A DNA stretch of 64,000 nt. Origin: JAUIET01 sp045106985. Its GTDB lineage: Bacteria > Pseudomonadota > Gammaproteobacteria > Pseudomonadales > JAUIET01. The notes below the pieces were generated by a model. The model saw nothing but the letters and a program-made list of their open reading frames with translations. It had not been told where the DNA came from and did not search any database. The translations under genes were made by a program, and so were the position numbers. Location of the stretch: the NCBI GenBank assembly GCA_045106985.1, contig JBGCFQ010000010.1:9783-73782 (forward strand), in the 5' to 3' direction. Of this stretch, positions 26,243 to 33,622 are shown in pieces. Position 1 is the stretch's first letter; each line of letters starts with the position of its first letter.

Positions 26243-28780
26243 ATGTCTAAATTTCCATTTCGGCCTGCTACGCGCTTAGCGTGCGCAGTAGCCGCTACCA
26301 TAGGCGTACATACGTCATCGATAAGCGCCCAGGAAGAAGTAATTATTGAAGAAACCGTTACCGTTGGCACACGCGGCAAGCCTAGGTCAGCAACGGATTC
26401 TCCTGCACCAGTCGATGTATTCGGCGGCTCAGACTTCAGTAACCAAGGCGATACAGATGTAAACAATCTGCTGAGAAATGCCGTTCCATCATATAACGTT
26501 AACGATCAGCCGATCAGCGACGCGGCAACTTTAGTTCGTCCAGCAAACTTGCGCGGCCTAGCACCTGACCACACTTTGATATTGGTCAATGGCAAAAGGC
26601 GTCATCGTGCGTCGGTTATAACCTGGCTTGGCAACGGTATCTCAAACGGTTCGCAAGGTCCTGATACGGCAGCCATTCCAGCGCTCGCTTTAAAAACAGT
26701 TGAAGTGTTGCGTGATGGCGCGGCGGCTCAATACGGTTCTGACGCTATTGCCGGCGTAATGAACTTCAACCTTAAAGATGCTAACGAAGGCGGCACTATA
26801 GAAGTGCGATACGGTCAGTTCTCTGAAGGTGACGGAGAGTCAGTTACCATCGCGGGTAACGTTGGTCTTCCTTTAGGTGATAGCGGCTTCATTAACATTA
26901 CTGCGGAATACGGTAATTCTGATGACACTAGTCGTTCGGAACAACGCGCAGACGCACAAAGCCTGATTGATGCAGGCTACCAAGGCGTACCAGCACCCGC
27001 CATGATTTGGGGTCTGCCAATTGTGGATGACAACATTAAGCTGTGGGCAAACTTTGGTTTTGATCTTGGTGAAGGCACTGAAATATACGGCCATACCAAC
27101 TACAACAGCAAATCAGTTGACGGCGGATTTTTCTATCGTAACCCAACCAACCGTGGAGCTGTTTACAGTAACGACGGTGGCGAGACTTTGTTGATTGGCG
27201 ATCTGACACCTGGCGCAGGAACAACCTGTCCTACCGTAGGTTTTGAAGCAGACGGTGTTACCCCCGATGCCAACTTTGCTCAAGTTGTGGCCGACCCAGA
27301 GTGTTTTTCGTTTCAGGAAACTATTCCCGGCGGTTTCACACCACGCTTCGGCGGTGATGTAACCGACATGTCTTTCCTCGCGGGTGTTCGTGGTGAAACC
27401 GACAGTGGCCTTTTATGGGACATAAGCGCTTATTACGGCAATCACGAATCTGATTTCTTTATCAACAATACGGTTAACGCCAGCCTTGGGCCAAATACGC
27501 CACGCGATTTTGACCCAGGCTCATACGAGCAAACCGATACCAACTTGAACGCCGACTTCAGCTACGCAATAAGCGAAACGGTTAACCTTGGTTTTGGCGC
27601 TGAGTATCGTGTTGAAGAGTTCACCATTGGAGCAGGTCAGGTTGAGTCGTTTACTGCGGGTCCATTGGCTGACCAGGGCTTTAGCACTTCTTCGAACGGC
27701 TTCCCGGGCTTCCCGCAAGTTACTTCGGGTTCTTTTGATCGATCAAACTACGCCGCTTATGTAGACGCAGAGTGGGACGCAACTGACGATTTGTTGGTTC
27801 AAGCTGCTGTTCGTTTTGAAGACTTCGAAGACTTTGGTACAACCACTAACTTTAAGTTAGGCGCTAACTACCATGTCACCGATAACTTCGGTGTTCGTGC
27901 TACTTACGCTACTGGCTTCAAAGCGCCTACGCCTGGGCAGTCTAATGCGTCTAACACCTCTACTGAACTAACCGGCGGAGTGTTGGTAAACAACGGTACT
28001 ATACCTGCGACTAACCCAGTGGCTTTAGCTAACGGCAGTCGCCCACTTGAGCCAGAAGATTCAACCAGCATAGCGCTTGGCATGTTCTTTAATGTTGGCA
28101 ATTTCGATGTCACCATCGACTATTTCAACATTGATGTAGAAGATCGATTGAATTTGTCGTCTGAAGTAGTTTTATCAGCTGCGCAAATAGCACAGCTAGT
28201 AGCAGATGGAGTGCCGGGAGCTGGAGACCTTACTCAATTTCGCTTCTTTAGTAACGACTTCGACACCAATACCAGTGGTGTTGATATCATCGTTTCAACT
28301 AGCACAGAATGGTTAGGTGGTACAACTGACTGGAACTTGGCTTTCAATCATACAAAAACGGATGTTGAACGATTCAATCCTGATACTATCGGACCTTTGC
28401 GTCTTCGTCAGATCGAAGAAACAACGCCTGACACTCGCTGGAATCTGTCAGCTAACCACAACATCGGTGCATTCCGAGTGTTAGCACGCGTTAGCTTCTA
28501 CGACGAGTGGTTCGACAGCTTTGAGAACGACGTATTTGGTTCTGATGCTGTTTTCGATTCAGAGTACATAGTTGACCTAGAGGCAGCTTATGACATTAAT
28601 GAGCAATCCAGCATCTTGATTGGCGCAAACAATGTGTTCGATAATAACGGGCAGAAGGCGACCGACGTTAACAACCTCGGCTCTAACTCAGCCTTGGTAC
28701 TAGGTAACACTTACAGCCAATACTCTCCTTTTGGTATAAGTGGCGCTTATTGGTACGCGCGTTACCAATACAACTTCTAG
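26243..28780 (+). CDS. TonB-dependent outer-membrane receptor
   Basis: From the ATG at 26243 (preceded by GAGGA) the product is 845 residues. A signal peptide (AVAATIGVHTSSISAQ) leads into a TonB-box-like segment (EETVTVGTRGKPRSA). A plug follows (about 45-170, with VEVLRDGAAAQYGSDAIAGVMNF), then a large beta-barrel ending in aromatic Phe (ARYQYNF). Such receptors import large or poorly diffusing substrates. No SusD or dedicated ABC gene adjoins it, so the substrate is unknown. The insert DLTPGAGTTCPTVGF through DPECFSF contains a Cys pair, probably an external-loop disulfide. Confidence 0.93.
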   Translation: MSKFPFRPATRLACAVAATIGVHTSSISAQEEVIIEETVTVGTRGKPRSATDSPAPVDVFGGSDFSNQGDTDVNNLLRNAVPSYNVNDQPISDAATLVRPANLRGLAPDHTLILVNGKRRHRASVITWLGNGISNGSQGPDTAAIPALALKTVEVLRDGAAAQYGSDAIAGVMNFNLKDANEGGTIEVRYGQFSEGDGESVTIAGNVGLPLGDSGFINITAEYGNSDDTSRSEQRADAQSLIDAGYQGVPAPAMIWGLPIVDDNIKLWANFGFDLGEGTEIYGHTNYNSKSVDGGFFYRNPTNRGAVYSNDGGETLLIGDLTPGAGTTCPTVGFEADGVTPDANFAQVVADPECFSFQETIPGGFTPRFGGDVTDMSFLAGVRGETDSGLLWDISAYYGNHESDFFINNTVNASLGPNTPRDFDPGSYEQTDTNLNADFSYAISETVNLGFGAEYRVEEFTIGAGQVESFTAGPLADQGFSTSSNGFPGFPQVTSGSFDRSNYAAYVDAEWDATDDLLVQAAVRFEDFEDFGTTTNFKLGANYHVTDNFGVRATYATGFKAPTPGQSNASNTSTELTGGVLVNNGTIPATNPVALANGSRPLEPEDSTSIALGMFFNVGNFDVTIDYFNIDVEDRLNLSSEVVLSAAQIAQLVADGVPGAGDLTQFRFFSNDFDTNTSGVDIIVSTSTEWLGGTTDWNLAFNHTKTDVERFNPDTIGPLRLRQIEETTPDTRWNLSANHNIGAFRVLARVSFYDEWFDSFENDVFGSDAVFDSEYIVDLEAAYDINEQSSILIGANNVFDNNGQKATDVNNLGSNSALVLGNTYSQYSPFGISGAYWYARYQYNF

Positions 28781-28804
28781 TGAGTTAACACTGGAAGTGA
28801 TTAG

Positions 28805-28831
28805 AAGGGCGCATTGTGCGCCCTTTTTTTT
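28805..28831 (+). terminator. Rho-independent terminator after TonB receptor
   Basis: An 8-bp stem (AAGGGCGC / GCGCCCTT) with a 5-base loop leads into eight T, 25 bases after the receptor stop codon. Confidence 0.92.
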
Positions 28832-28833
28832 GC

Positions 28834-28884
28834 ATAAGTGAAACGTAGACATAAGTGAAACGTAGACATGGTTGAAACGTAGAA
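28834..28884. repeat. 17-bp direct repeat, two exact copies plus one degenerate
   Basis: The unit ATAAGTGAAACGTAGAC occurs at 28834-28850 and again at 28851-28867. A related copy (ATGGTTGAAACGTAGAA) follows at 28868-28884. The repeats lie between the receptor terminator and the acetyltransferase start, where a promoter or operator would be expected. Confidence 0.75.
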
Positions 28885-28918
28885 TTAGCAGAAAGGTGAA
28901 AGTAGGAGACTCATAAAA

Positions 28919-29482
28919 GTGGAACAGTTTACCCATCGCATTGCCAAAGAGTTCGATGTGCCCGTCATTATTGATTTAATGCGCGCCTCAATTGCAGAGA
29001 ATATGAAGCCGTTTTTGTCAGCTTCAGAAATTGTGGCTGCACAAGAGACGATGGGCATTGATTACACTCTTATAGAAGATGGCACCTACTTTGTTATTGA
29101 AACCGCTCTACAGTGCGAAAAAACAGCGCAAGACAAAGTCGTGGTGGTTGCCTGCGGCGGATGGGGTAAGCGCAAAACGCTTTATGGTGGCGAGCACACG
29201 GTCGGGCGCGACGACAGCTTGAGCAACCCGGACGTTGACGCCGCACGCATTCGGGCCATGTACACACACCCTGATTGGATAAGACGGGGCATAGGGTCAC
29301 TGCTGTTAGAGTTAGGTGAAAACGCGGCGCGAGAAGCCGGTTTTAAAACCATCGAATTGGGTTCAACAATTCCAGGTGAGCCGCTTTACTTGGCCCGTGG
29401 TTACAAGGAGCTAAGCCGCAAGACTCAGATTGGAGCAAATGGTTCTGAAAATGTAATTATCAAAATGGAGAAAGTGCTATAA
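28919..29482 (+). CDS. GNAT family N-acetyltransferase
   Basis: The 187-residue frame begins with GTG preceded by AGGAG. The acetyl-CoA-binding motif A is visible as AMYTHPDWIRRGIGSLLLELGENAAREAG. It is followed by IELGSTIPGEPLYLARGYKEL, the usual motif B. The target amine is unknown. It is an isolated gene reading towards the tRNA locus and sharing the bidirectional terminator at 29.65 kb. Confidence 0.88.
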   Translation: MEQFTHRIAKEFDVPVIIDLMRASIAENMKPFLSASEIVAAQETMGIDYTLIEDGTYFVIETALQCEKTAQDKVVVVACGGWGKRKTLYGGEHTVGRDDSLSNPDVDAARIRAMYTHPDWIRRGIGSLLLELGENAAREAGFKTIELGSTIPGEPLYLARGYKELSRKTQIGANGSENVIIKMEKVL

Positions 29483-29485
29483 ACG

Positions 29486-29640
29486 AAAAAAGGCCCCTGA
29501 AGATTTTGCCAGTGAACTAGACAGGAGCCACCTGCAGAAGAGAGATTGATTCGATCGCCCTAGGGGCCGCTCTCACGTCCCAAATGCTGGCGCATTTTGT
29601 CGAACGAGACCTCTCTTCATATCGCAGAACGAATCACATA
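29486..29640. other. Structured intergenic segment, possible ncRNA
   Basis: About 155 bases between the acetyltransferase and the shared terminator contain long-range complementarities. AGAAGAGAG near 29537 pairs with CTCTCTTC near 29611, and GGGGCC at 29563 pairs with GGCCCC at 29493. On the minus strand the latter pair is followed by six T at 29486-29491, as in a terminator. I match it to no known RNA family. It could be a small RNA downstream of the tRNA or an old terminator remnant. Confidence 0.35.
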
Positions 29641-29641
29641 C

Positions 29642-29670
29642 AAAAAAGGCCCCGAATGGGGCCTTTTTTG
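29642..29670. terminator. Bidirectional terminator shared by GNAT gene and tRNA-Arg
   Basis: The symmetrical hairpin AAAAAAGGCCCC-GAAT-GGGGCCTTTTTT has T-tracts on both strands. It stops the plus-strand acetyltransferase transcript and the minus-strand tRNA transcript, whose CCA end is only a few bases away. Confidence 0.9.
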
Positions 29671-29674
29671 TATG

Positions 29675-29751
29675 TGGCGCGCCCTGAGAGATTCGAACTC
29701 CCGACCACCTGGTTCGAAGCCAGGTACTCTATCCAGCTGAGCTAAGGGCGC
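29675..29751 (-). tRNA. tRNA-Arg (anticodon TCG)
   Basis: The 77-nt gene folds as a complete cloverleaf on the minus strand. The acceptor GCGCCCT pairs with AGGGCGC, with discriminator G and an encoded CCA. The D-arm is GCTC..GAGT. The anticodon stem CCTGG/CCAGG has loop CTTCGAA (TCG, reading CGA-type Arg codons). The T-arm carries the GTTCGAATC loop. It is followed by the bidirectional terminator and preceded by three tandem partial copies of its own 5' half. Confidence 0.95.
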
Positions 29752-30011
29752 TGAAAGCTATTGAAACTATATTGTAACGTGTTATCCACCTGGTTCGAAG
29801 CCAGGTACTCCCTCTTTATTTGAGCTGAGCTAAGGGCGCTGAAAACTAAATTATATTGTAACGTGTTATCCACCTGGTTCGAAGCCAGGTACTCTCTCTT
29901 TATTTGAGCTGAGCTAAGGGCGCTGAAAACTAAATTATACTGTAAATCATCCTCCTGGTTCGAAGCCAGGTACTTTCTCTTTACATTGAGCTGAGCTAAG
30001 GGTGCTGAAAA
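29752..30011 (-). repeat. Tandem array of three tRNA-Arg 5'-half copies
   Basis: Three units of 82-88 bp repeat the 5' flank and first half of the adjacent tRNA-Arg. The tRNA-like parts are 29786-29839, 29870-29923 and 29951-30005. Each keeps the 5' acceptor strand (GCGCCCT; GCACCCT in the third), GCTCAGCT of the D-arm and the whole anticodon arm with TCG. All carry a D-loop longer by 7 or 8 bases that lacks the GG of the real tRNA. All lose homology right after the anticodon arm, so the T-arm and 3' acceptor strand are absent. Between units lies an AT-rich spacer with a TATAAT-like hexamer. They cannot form tRNAs alone but should be co-transcribed with the real one. Confidence 0.9.
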
Positions 30012-30024
30012 CCAGAAGGCGTGC

Positions 30025-30053
30025 ACTATACACCAAAATTACTCATCAAAAAA
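30025..30053 (-). promoter_or_regulatory. Probable tRNA promoter upstream of half-copy array
   Basis: On the minus strand a TGTATAGT extended -10 is followed by a GC-rich discriminator (GCACGCC), typical of stable-RNA promoters. A T-rich -35-like TTTTTT lies 17 bases upstream inside the patatin gene end. It directs transcription through the three half copies into the mature tRNA. Confidence 0.6.
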
Positions 30054-31169
30054 TAAGCGAATCTCACTTTCCAGCTCCATCGTGTCTTCATAGCCGCAGT
30101 TGATCAGCTCTTTACAAAAATCGCTTTCAAACAGCAGGTAGCTCGCGAGGCTGCCGCCGCCACCTTTACGAGTCGCACCCATAACTTTCATTAGGCCTCG
30201 CATAGCGGGTGGCAAATCGGGTACATGTTTAGCGGCCAGCTCATCGAATTCGATCGATGGGTTGATGGCCAGTAAATCAATAGTCTTTAATCCATCAGTA
30301 TCGGCATTAGGGTTTTCCAGCTGCACCATACCGAGTAGGTTGTTAACCCGCATCATGTGCTCAAGATCGGCCTCCATGCTGTCGATGAAGGCGCTCTTGA
30401 AGATATGCCCGGCAATTTGCGCTAGCGACGGCGAATGCGTTTCTGGTTGATGTTTTATTTTCACTCGGGCGTTTCCGCTCACGCCAATGACCAATAGGCG
30501 ATTGGCACCCAAACGAATCGCAGGGTTCAGGGGTGACAGCTGACGCAAAGCGCCATCACCAAAGTATTCACGGCTAAGCAGCTCTGCCGGGAAGATGGTA
30601 GGAATGGCTGAAGAAGCAAGTAAATGACCTACGCTCAGTTCAGCCGGTACGCCAACATGCCTAAGACGCCGCCACTTCTCTAGCTCTTCACACCCTTGAA
30701 AGAAGGTAACACATTCACCTGACGTATACCCTGTGGCCGTTACTGCCACTGCGTCCAGGTAGCCTGCATCTATGCGGCGTTGAATATTTCCAAACTTCAC
30801 CCTAGAGCTTAGAAGCTGTCTGAGAGGCTCGTTATCTAATAATGAGACAGGCCGGGTTTTACCAATGCCTTCGTTAAACAACGAACCCACTAAACGACCT
30901 AGGCTATAGGCTACGTCTTTACGGCCACATTTATAAATTATATCGACATGCAGACTGTTCCATAGCCGCTCAACCTTCTTAACCGCTAGGCGAAAATTAT
31001 TCGCAGACGAGGCCAGTGCCACTGCATTTATTGCACCGGAAGAAGTGCCACTGATTACCGAGAAGGGGTTGTGCGCGTTCTTGGGCCTGAGGTCGCCAAT
31101 CGCCTTAAGCACTCCGACCTGATAGGCGCCACGCGCACCACCGCCTGATAAGACCAGGCCAGTTTTCAC
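30039..31169 (-). CDS. Patatin-like phospholipase
   Basis: The 376 residues carry the patatin catalytic set. The oxyanion loop LSGGGARGAYQVGVL is near residue 7, the nucleophile is in VISGTSSGAINAV near residue 42, and the catalytic Asp is in YFGDGALRQLSPLNPAI near residue 205. Related bacterial proteins are lipid acyl hydrolases, cytoplasmic or secreted. There is no signal peptide. The gene follows a small secreted-protein gene by 2 bases and its end approaches the tRNA promoter. Confidence 0.92.
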   Translation of the reverse strand: MKTGLVLSGGGARGAYQVGVLKAIGDLRPKNAHNPFSVISGTSSGAINAVALASSANNFRLAVKKVERLWNSLHVDIIYKCGRKDVAYSLGRLVGSLFNEGIGKTRPVSLLDNEPLRQLLSSRVKFGNIQRRIDAGYLDAVAVTATGYTSGECVTFFQGCEELEKWRRLRHVGVPAELSVGHLLASSAIPTIFPAELLSREYFGDGALRQLSPLNPAIRLGANRLLVIGVSGNARVKIKHQPETHSPSLAQIAGHIFKSAFIDSMEADLEHMMRVNNLLGMVQLENPNADTDGLKTIDLLAINPSIEFDELAAKHVPDLPPAMRGLMKVMGATRKGGGGSLASYLLFESDFCKELINCGYEDTMELESEIRLFFDE

Positions 31170-31171
31170 AA

Positions 31172-31657
31172 CTACTTCAGTTTGAAGCTTTTATGGATAT
31201 CTTTGGCGCGCGCAATATTTACCACGTCCATGCCTTGTAGAGCGTAGTTAGCCGTAATCAGCTTGCCACTACAATACATGTAAAAATCCACATTAGTGCC
31301 TTCACGTTCGGGCTTAAAGTACGCCAGGTAGTCAACAGTACAGCCTTTACGCTTGTATCGCGCCGACTCTTGAATAGCGCCGCCACGTGCAGTTACTTCT
31401 TTGGTGGCTTCGCCAATCAACTCATCACTGAGCTGTTCCGTGTACTTTTTATCTTTGCTTTTTCCTACATGGAATAACACAAACGCACGATCGTCCCGAT
31501 TGCCATAACTGTAATAGTATTTGTCATCGTCCTGGCCGGCTTTCATTTCAGCCCAGCCTGGGCCCATCTTTATTTTAAATACTCGATTTTCGGTCGCTTG
31601 CGCCTGCGCTTGAACAGCCACTAGCAACACAATAGAACATAGTCTCAAGAATCTCAT
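31172..31657 (-). CDS. Secreted protein of unknown function in patatin operon
   Basis: The 161 residues begin with a signal peptide (RLCSIVLLVAVQAQAQATE). The mature part is basic, with two Cys (KGCTVDY, MYCSGK) that could form a disulfide, and aromatic stretches (DDKYYYSYGN). I recognise no family. The gene ends 2 bases before the patatin start, so the two are surely co-transcribed. A role in lipid metabolism at the envelope is inference only. Confidence 0.72.
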   Translation of the reverse strand: MRFLRLCSIVLLVAVQAQAQATENRVFKIKMGPGWAEMKAGQDDDKYYYSYGNRDDRAFVLFHVGKSKDKKYTEQLSDELIGEATKEVTARGGAIQESARYKRKGCTVDYLAYFKPEREGTNVDFYMYCSGKLITANYALQGMDVVNIARAKDIHKSFKLK

Positions 31658-31733
31658 GAGGGCAGTCTCCGCTGGTCACACACGAGTCGATTATAGGTGA
31701 ACGTTAGCGACCTTTAGAGTATTGAATTCGGCA

Positions 31734-32555
31734 TTACTTGGCAGGCAGCGCTTCTCTGAAGAATCCTTCGGTAGCGCTATCCCCTGGATAGAAGGCTTCC
31801 ACTCGCAGCTCATCAGCGGTTATATCTTGCGCCGTACCGAAAGTAGAGATTACTGAAAAAAGGCTTAATTGCAGGTCGCCACTTTTTAGCTCCAGTGGAA
31901 GCACTGGCAATAATTGCTCATCGAGCGATGCACCGTCTGGAAGTTCCCCCGCGCACTTAAGCATTTTGTTTAGTTGAATTAGATATTCTGCGTTACCGCA
32001 TTCTTGTGCTTCGTTTTTTAATCGTCGAACAAATGCCGGCGCTACTTGCTCCCAATTTTTGATGTACTGGCGAAAACCATCTGGGTGCAGAGTTTGCGCG
32101 GCCAGGTTATTAGCCGCCTCCTCACCAAGATCGCGTTTAAGTTGTTCACAAGGTCCCGCCAGAGAAAATAACAAGCTACCTGATTCATTCATCATCACTA
32201 CGTTCCAGAACCGATCAACCACAATGGCCGGCAGTGGGTCATGATGAGTCAACACGCGATTCAGCGCATCTAGAACCGGTGCCATATCCGGTTCCTGCAA
32301 AGACCGCTCTGTATACATCGCAGCGAAGCCAGCAGACTGTAACAACGTGTTGCGTTCACGGAGAGGAATATCCAAGGCTTCCGATAAGCGTACTACCATT
32401 TCGCGGCTGGGCTTACTGCGGCCCGTTTCCAACCAGCTGATATGCCGCTGCGACACATTTGCCTCCATCGCTAATTCCAGTTGCGATAGCTTGCGATATT
32501 GTCGCCACTCTCGGCAGTTGGAATGAAAATTCTGCCCTGCTGCTATCCCATTCAT
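31734..32555 (-). CDS. XRE-type regulator with MmyB-like ligand domain
   Basis: The ATG at 32555 follows a strong AAAGGAG and is preferred to the upstream ATG at 32597. The 273-residue product has an N-terminal helix-turn-helix (WRQYRKLSQLELAMEANVSQ, then RHISWLETGRSKPSREMV). The MmyB-type PAS-like domain follows (PLPAIVVDRFWNVVMMNESG, then FRQYIKNWEQVAPAFVRRL). Members bind fatty acyl-type ligands and often repress neighbouring oxidoreductase or transporter genes. The target here is unclear. The divergent small membrane protein at 32.7 kb is the nearest candidate. Confidence 0.9.
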   Translation of the reverse strand: MNGIAAGQNFHSNCREWRQYRKLSQLELAMEANVSQRHISWLETGRSKPSREMVVRLSEALDIPLRERNTLLQSAGFAAMYTERSLQEPDMAPVLDALNRVLTHHDPLPAIVVDRFWNVVMMNESGSLLFSLAGPCEQLKRDLGEEAANNLAAQTLHPDGFRQYIKNWEQVAPAFVRRLKNEAQECGNAEYLIQLNKMLKCAGELPDGASLDEQLLPVLPLELKSGDLQLSLFSVISTFGTAQDITADELRVEAFYPGDSATEGFFREALPAK

Positions 32556-32697
32556 AACCGCTCCTTTATTACCGGCTTTTACCCAGTTCTGGCCCATTCT
32601 TGCGCTTTAGTGTCCCACATTCAATAACCCCCCAGGTAATTGCAATAATTCAGCTATGAGCGCAAATTGACCCTAAGTTCTATACAAAACGGAGATT

Positions 32698-32985
32698 ATG
32701 ATGACCATGAAAACCATTGCCCTTATCTTACTTGTGCCGTTCTTGGCTTTAACCGCCTACGCGATAGCAGATGTTGGCTACATTGGGATATTTGAATTGC
32801 TTGTGAATAGCTCAGCTGGCTGGCAGGTGTTTGCAGACTTAGCCATTTCCTTGGTTCTGGTGTGCTGTTGGGTCGTTGTGGATGCAAAAAAGAACGGCCG
32901 CAATCCCTGGCCCTATCTAGTCGCCACCTTGTTTGTTGGCTCAATTGCACCGCTGTTTTACCTAGCTCTCTCCAAAAGCAAGTAA
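32698..32985 (+). CDS. Small three-helix membrane protein
   Basis: This is 95 residues with three hydrophobic segments: TIALILLVPFLALTAYAIAD, VFADLAISLVLVCCWVVVD and YLVATLFVGSIAPLFYLAL. The pattern resembles the DUF2834-like family. GGAG precedes the ATG. It is divergent from the MmyB-type regulator and could be under its control. Confidence 0.75.
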   Translation: MMTMKTIALILLVPFLALTAYAIADVGYIGIFELLVNSSAGWQVFADLAISLVLVCCWVVVDAKKNGRNPWPYLVATLFVGSIAPLFYLALSKSK

Positions 32986-32991
32986 GTACAC

Positions 32992-33351
32992 TTAAGGAGT
33001 AGGATCGGTCCAAACCGCGAATTCATTACCGCTTGGCTCGGTAAAATGAAATCGCCGCCCGCCCGGGAAGTCAAACAGAGGGGTGACAATGTCGCCCCCT
33101 GCGCCACGTACCTTTTCTTCTGTAGAGCCGATATCTGAACTGTAGAACACTATAAGCGCACTGCCAGTCGCTGCGGTGGCCACTTTGTCATCCGTGTAGA
33201 ACCCGCCATCCAAACCTTCATTCGAAAACGCGGCGTAGTCCGGGCCATAATCCTCAAAAGCCCAATTAAAAGCCTGCGTGAAGAAGGCCTTGGTGGCCGC
33301 AATGTTGCGGCACGGAAACTCTACATAATTCATTTTTTCATGTTCGTTCAT
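32992..33351 (-). CDS. VOC family protein (glyoxalase/bleomycin-resistance fold)
   Basis: The 119 residues form one VOC module pair: MNYVEFPCRNIAATKAFFTQ at the start, ALIVFYSSDIGSTEEKV in the middle, and GRRFHFTEPSGNEFAVW at the end. Candidate metal ligands are Glu of YVEFP and the terminal GNEFAVW Glu. The substrate is unknown. The family is often involved in detoxification or ring cleavage. Confidence 0.88.
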   Translation of the reverse strand: MNEHEKMNYVEFPCRNIAATKAFFTQAFNWAFEDYGPDYAAFSNEGLDGGFYTDDKVATAATGSALIVFYSSDIGSTEEKVRGAGGDIVTPLFDFPGGRRFHFTEPSGNEFAVWTDPTP

Positions 33352-33622
33352 GGCTTTCTTCCTTTTGGTTCACGGCTATTTTCGTTCTGGCTCATGACGA
33401 AAGTCCATCTGAGACTTTAATAAAACTGCCGATAGCATAAGACGCGCTATTACTTGTCCAAAGTATAACGGCTTCTGTGGCCTTGCCGGCCATTGCGCAA
33501 AGTGCGCTCCGACGAGGCTTGTTTCAATTTTCGATTTATTGTGGTGACGGTACCACCCAGCTGATCAAGAACCAACTCCAGGATCGCTTTACGTTATCGA
33601 CTCGGCACACACAGTGATTTAT

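Noticed and set aside
29752..30011. CRISPR-like array
   Set aside because: Only three units with recognisable tRNA content and non-unique similar spacers; no cas genes nearby.
29675..30011. Integrated element with tRNA attachment sites
   Set aside because: The copies duplicate the 5' half rather than the 3' end, the gaps between them are about 30 bases, and no integrase or mobile gene is present.
29742..30026. 94-codon minus-strand open frame with a threefold repeated peptide
   Set aside because: It is a translation of the tRNA-Arg half-copy array and the start of the tRNA itself; the peptide repeat only mirrors the DNA repeat and there is no ribosome site or family match.
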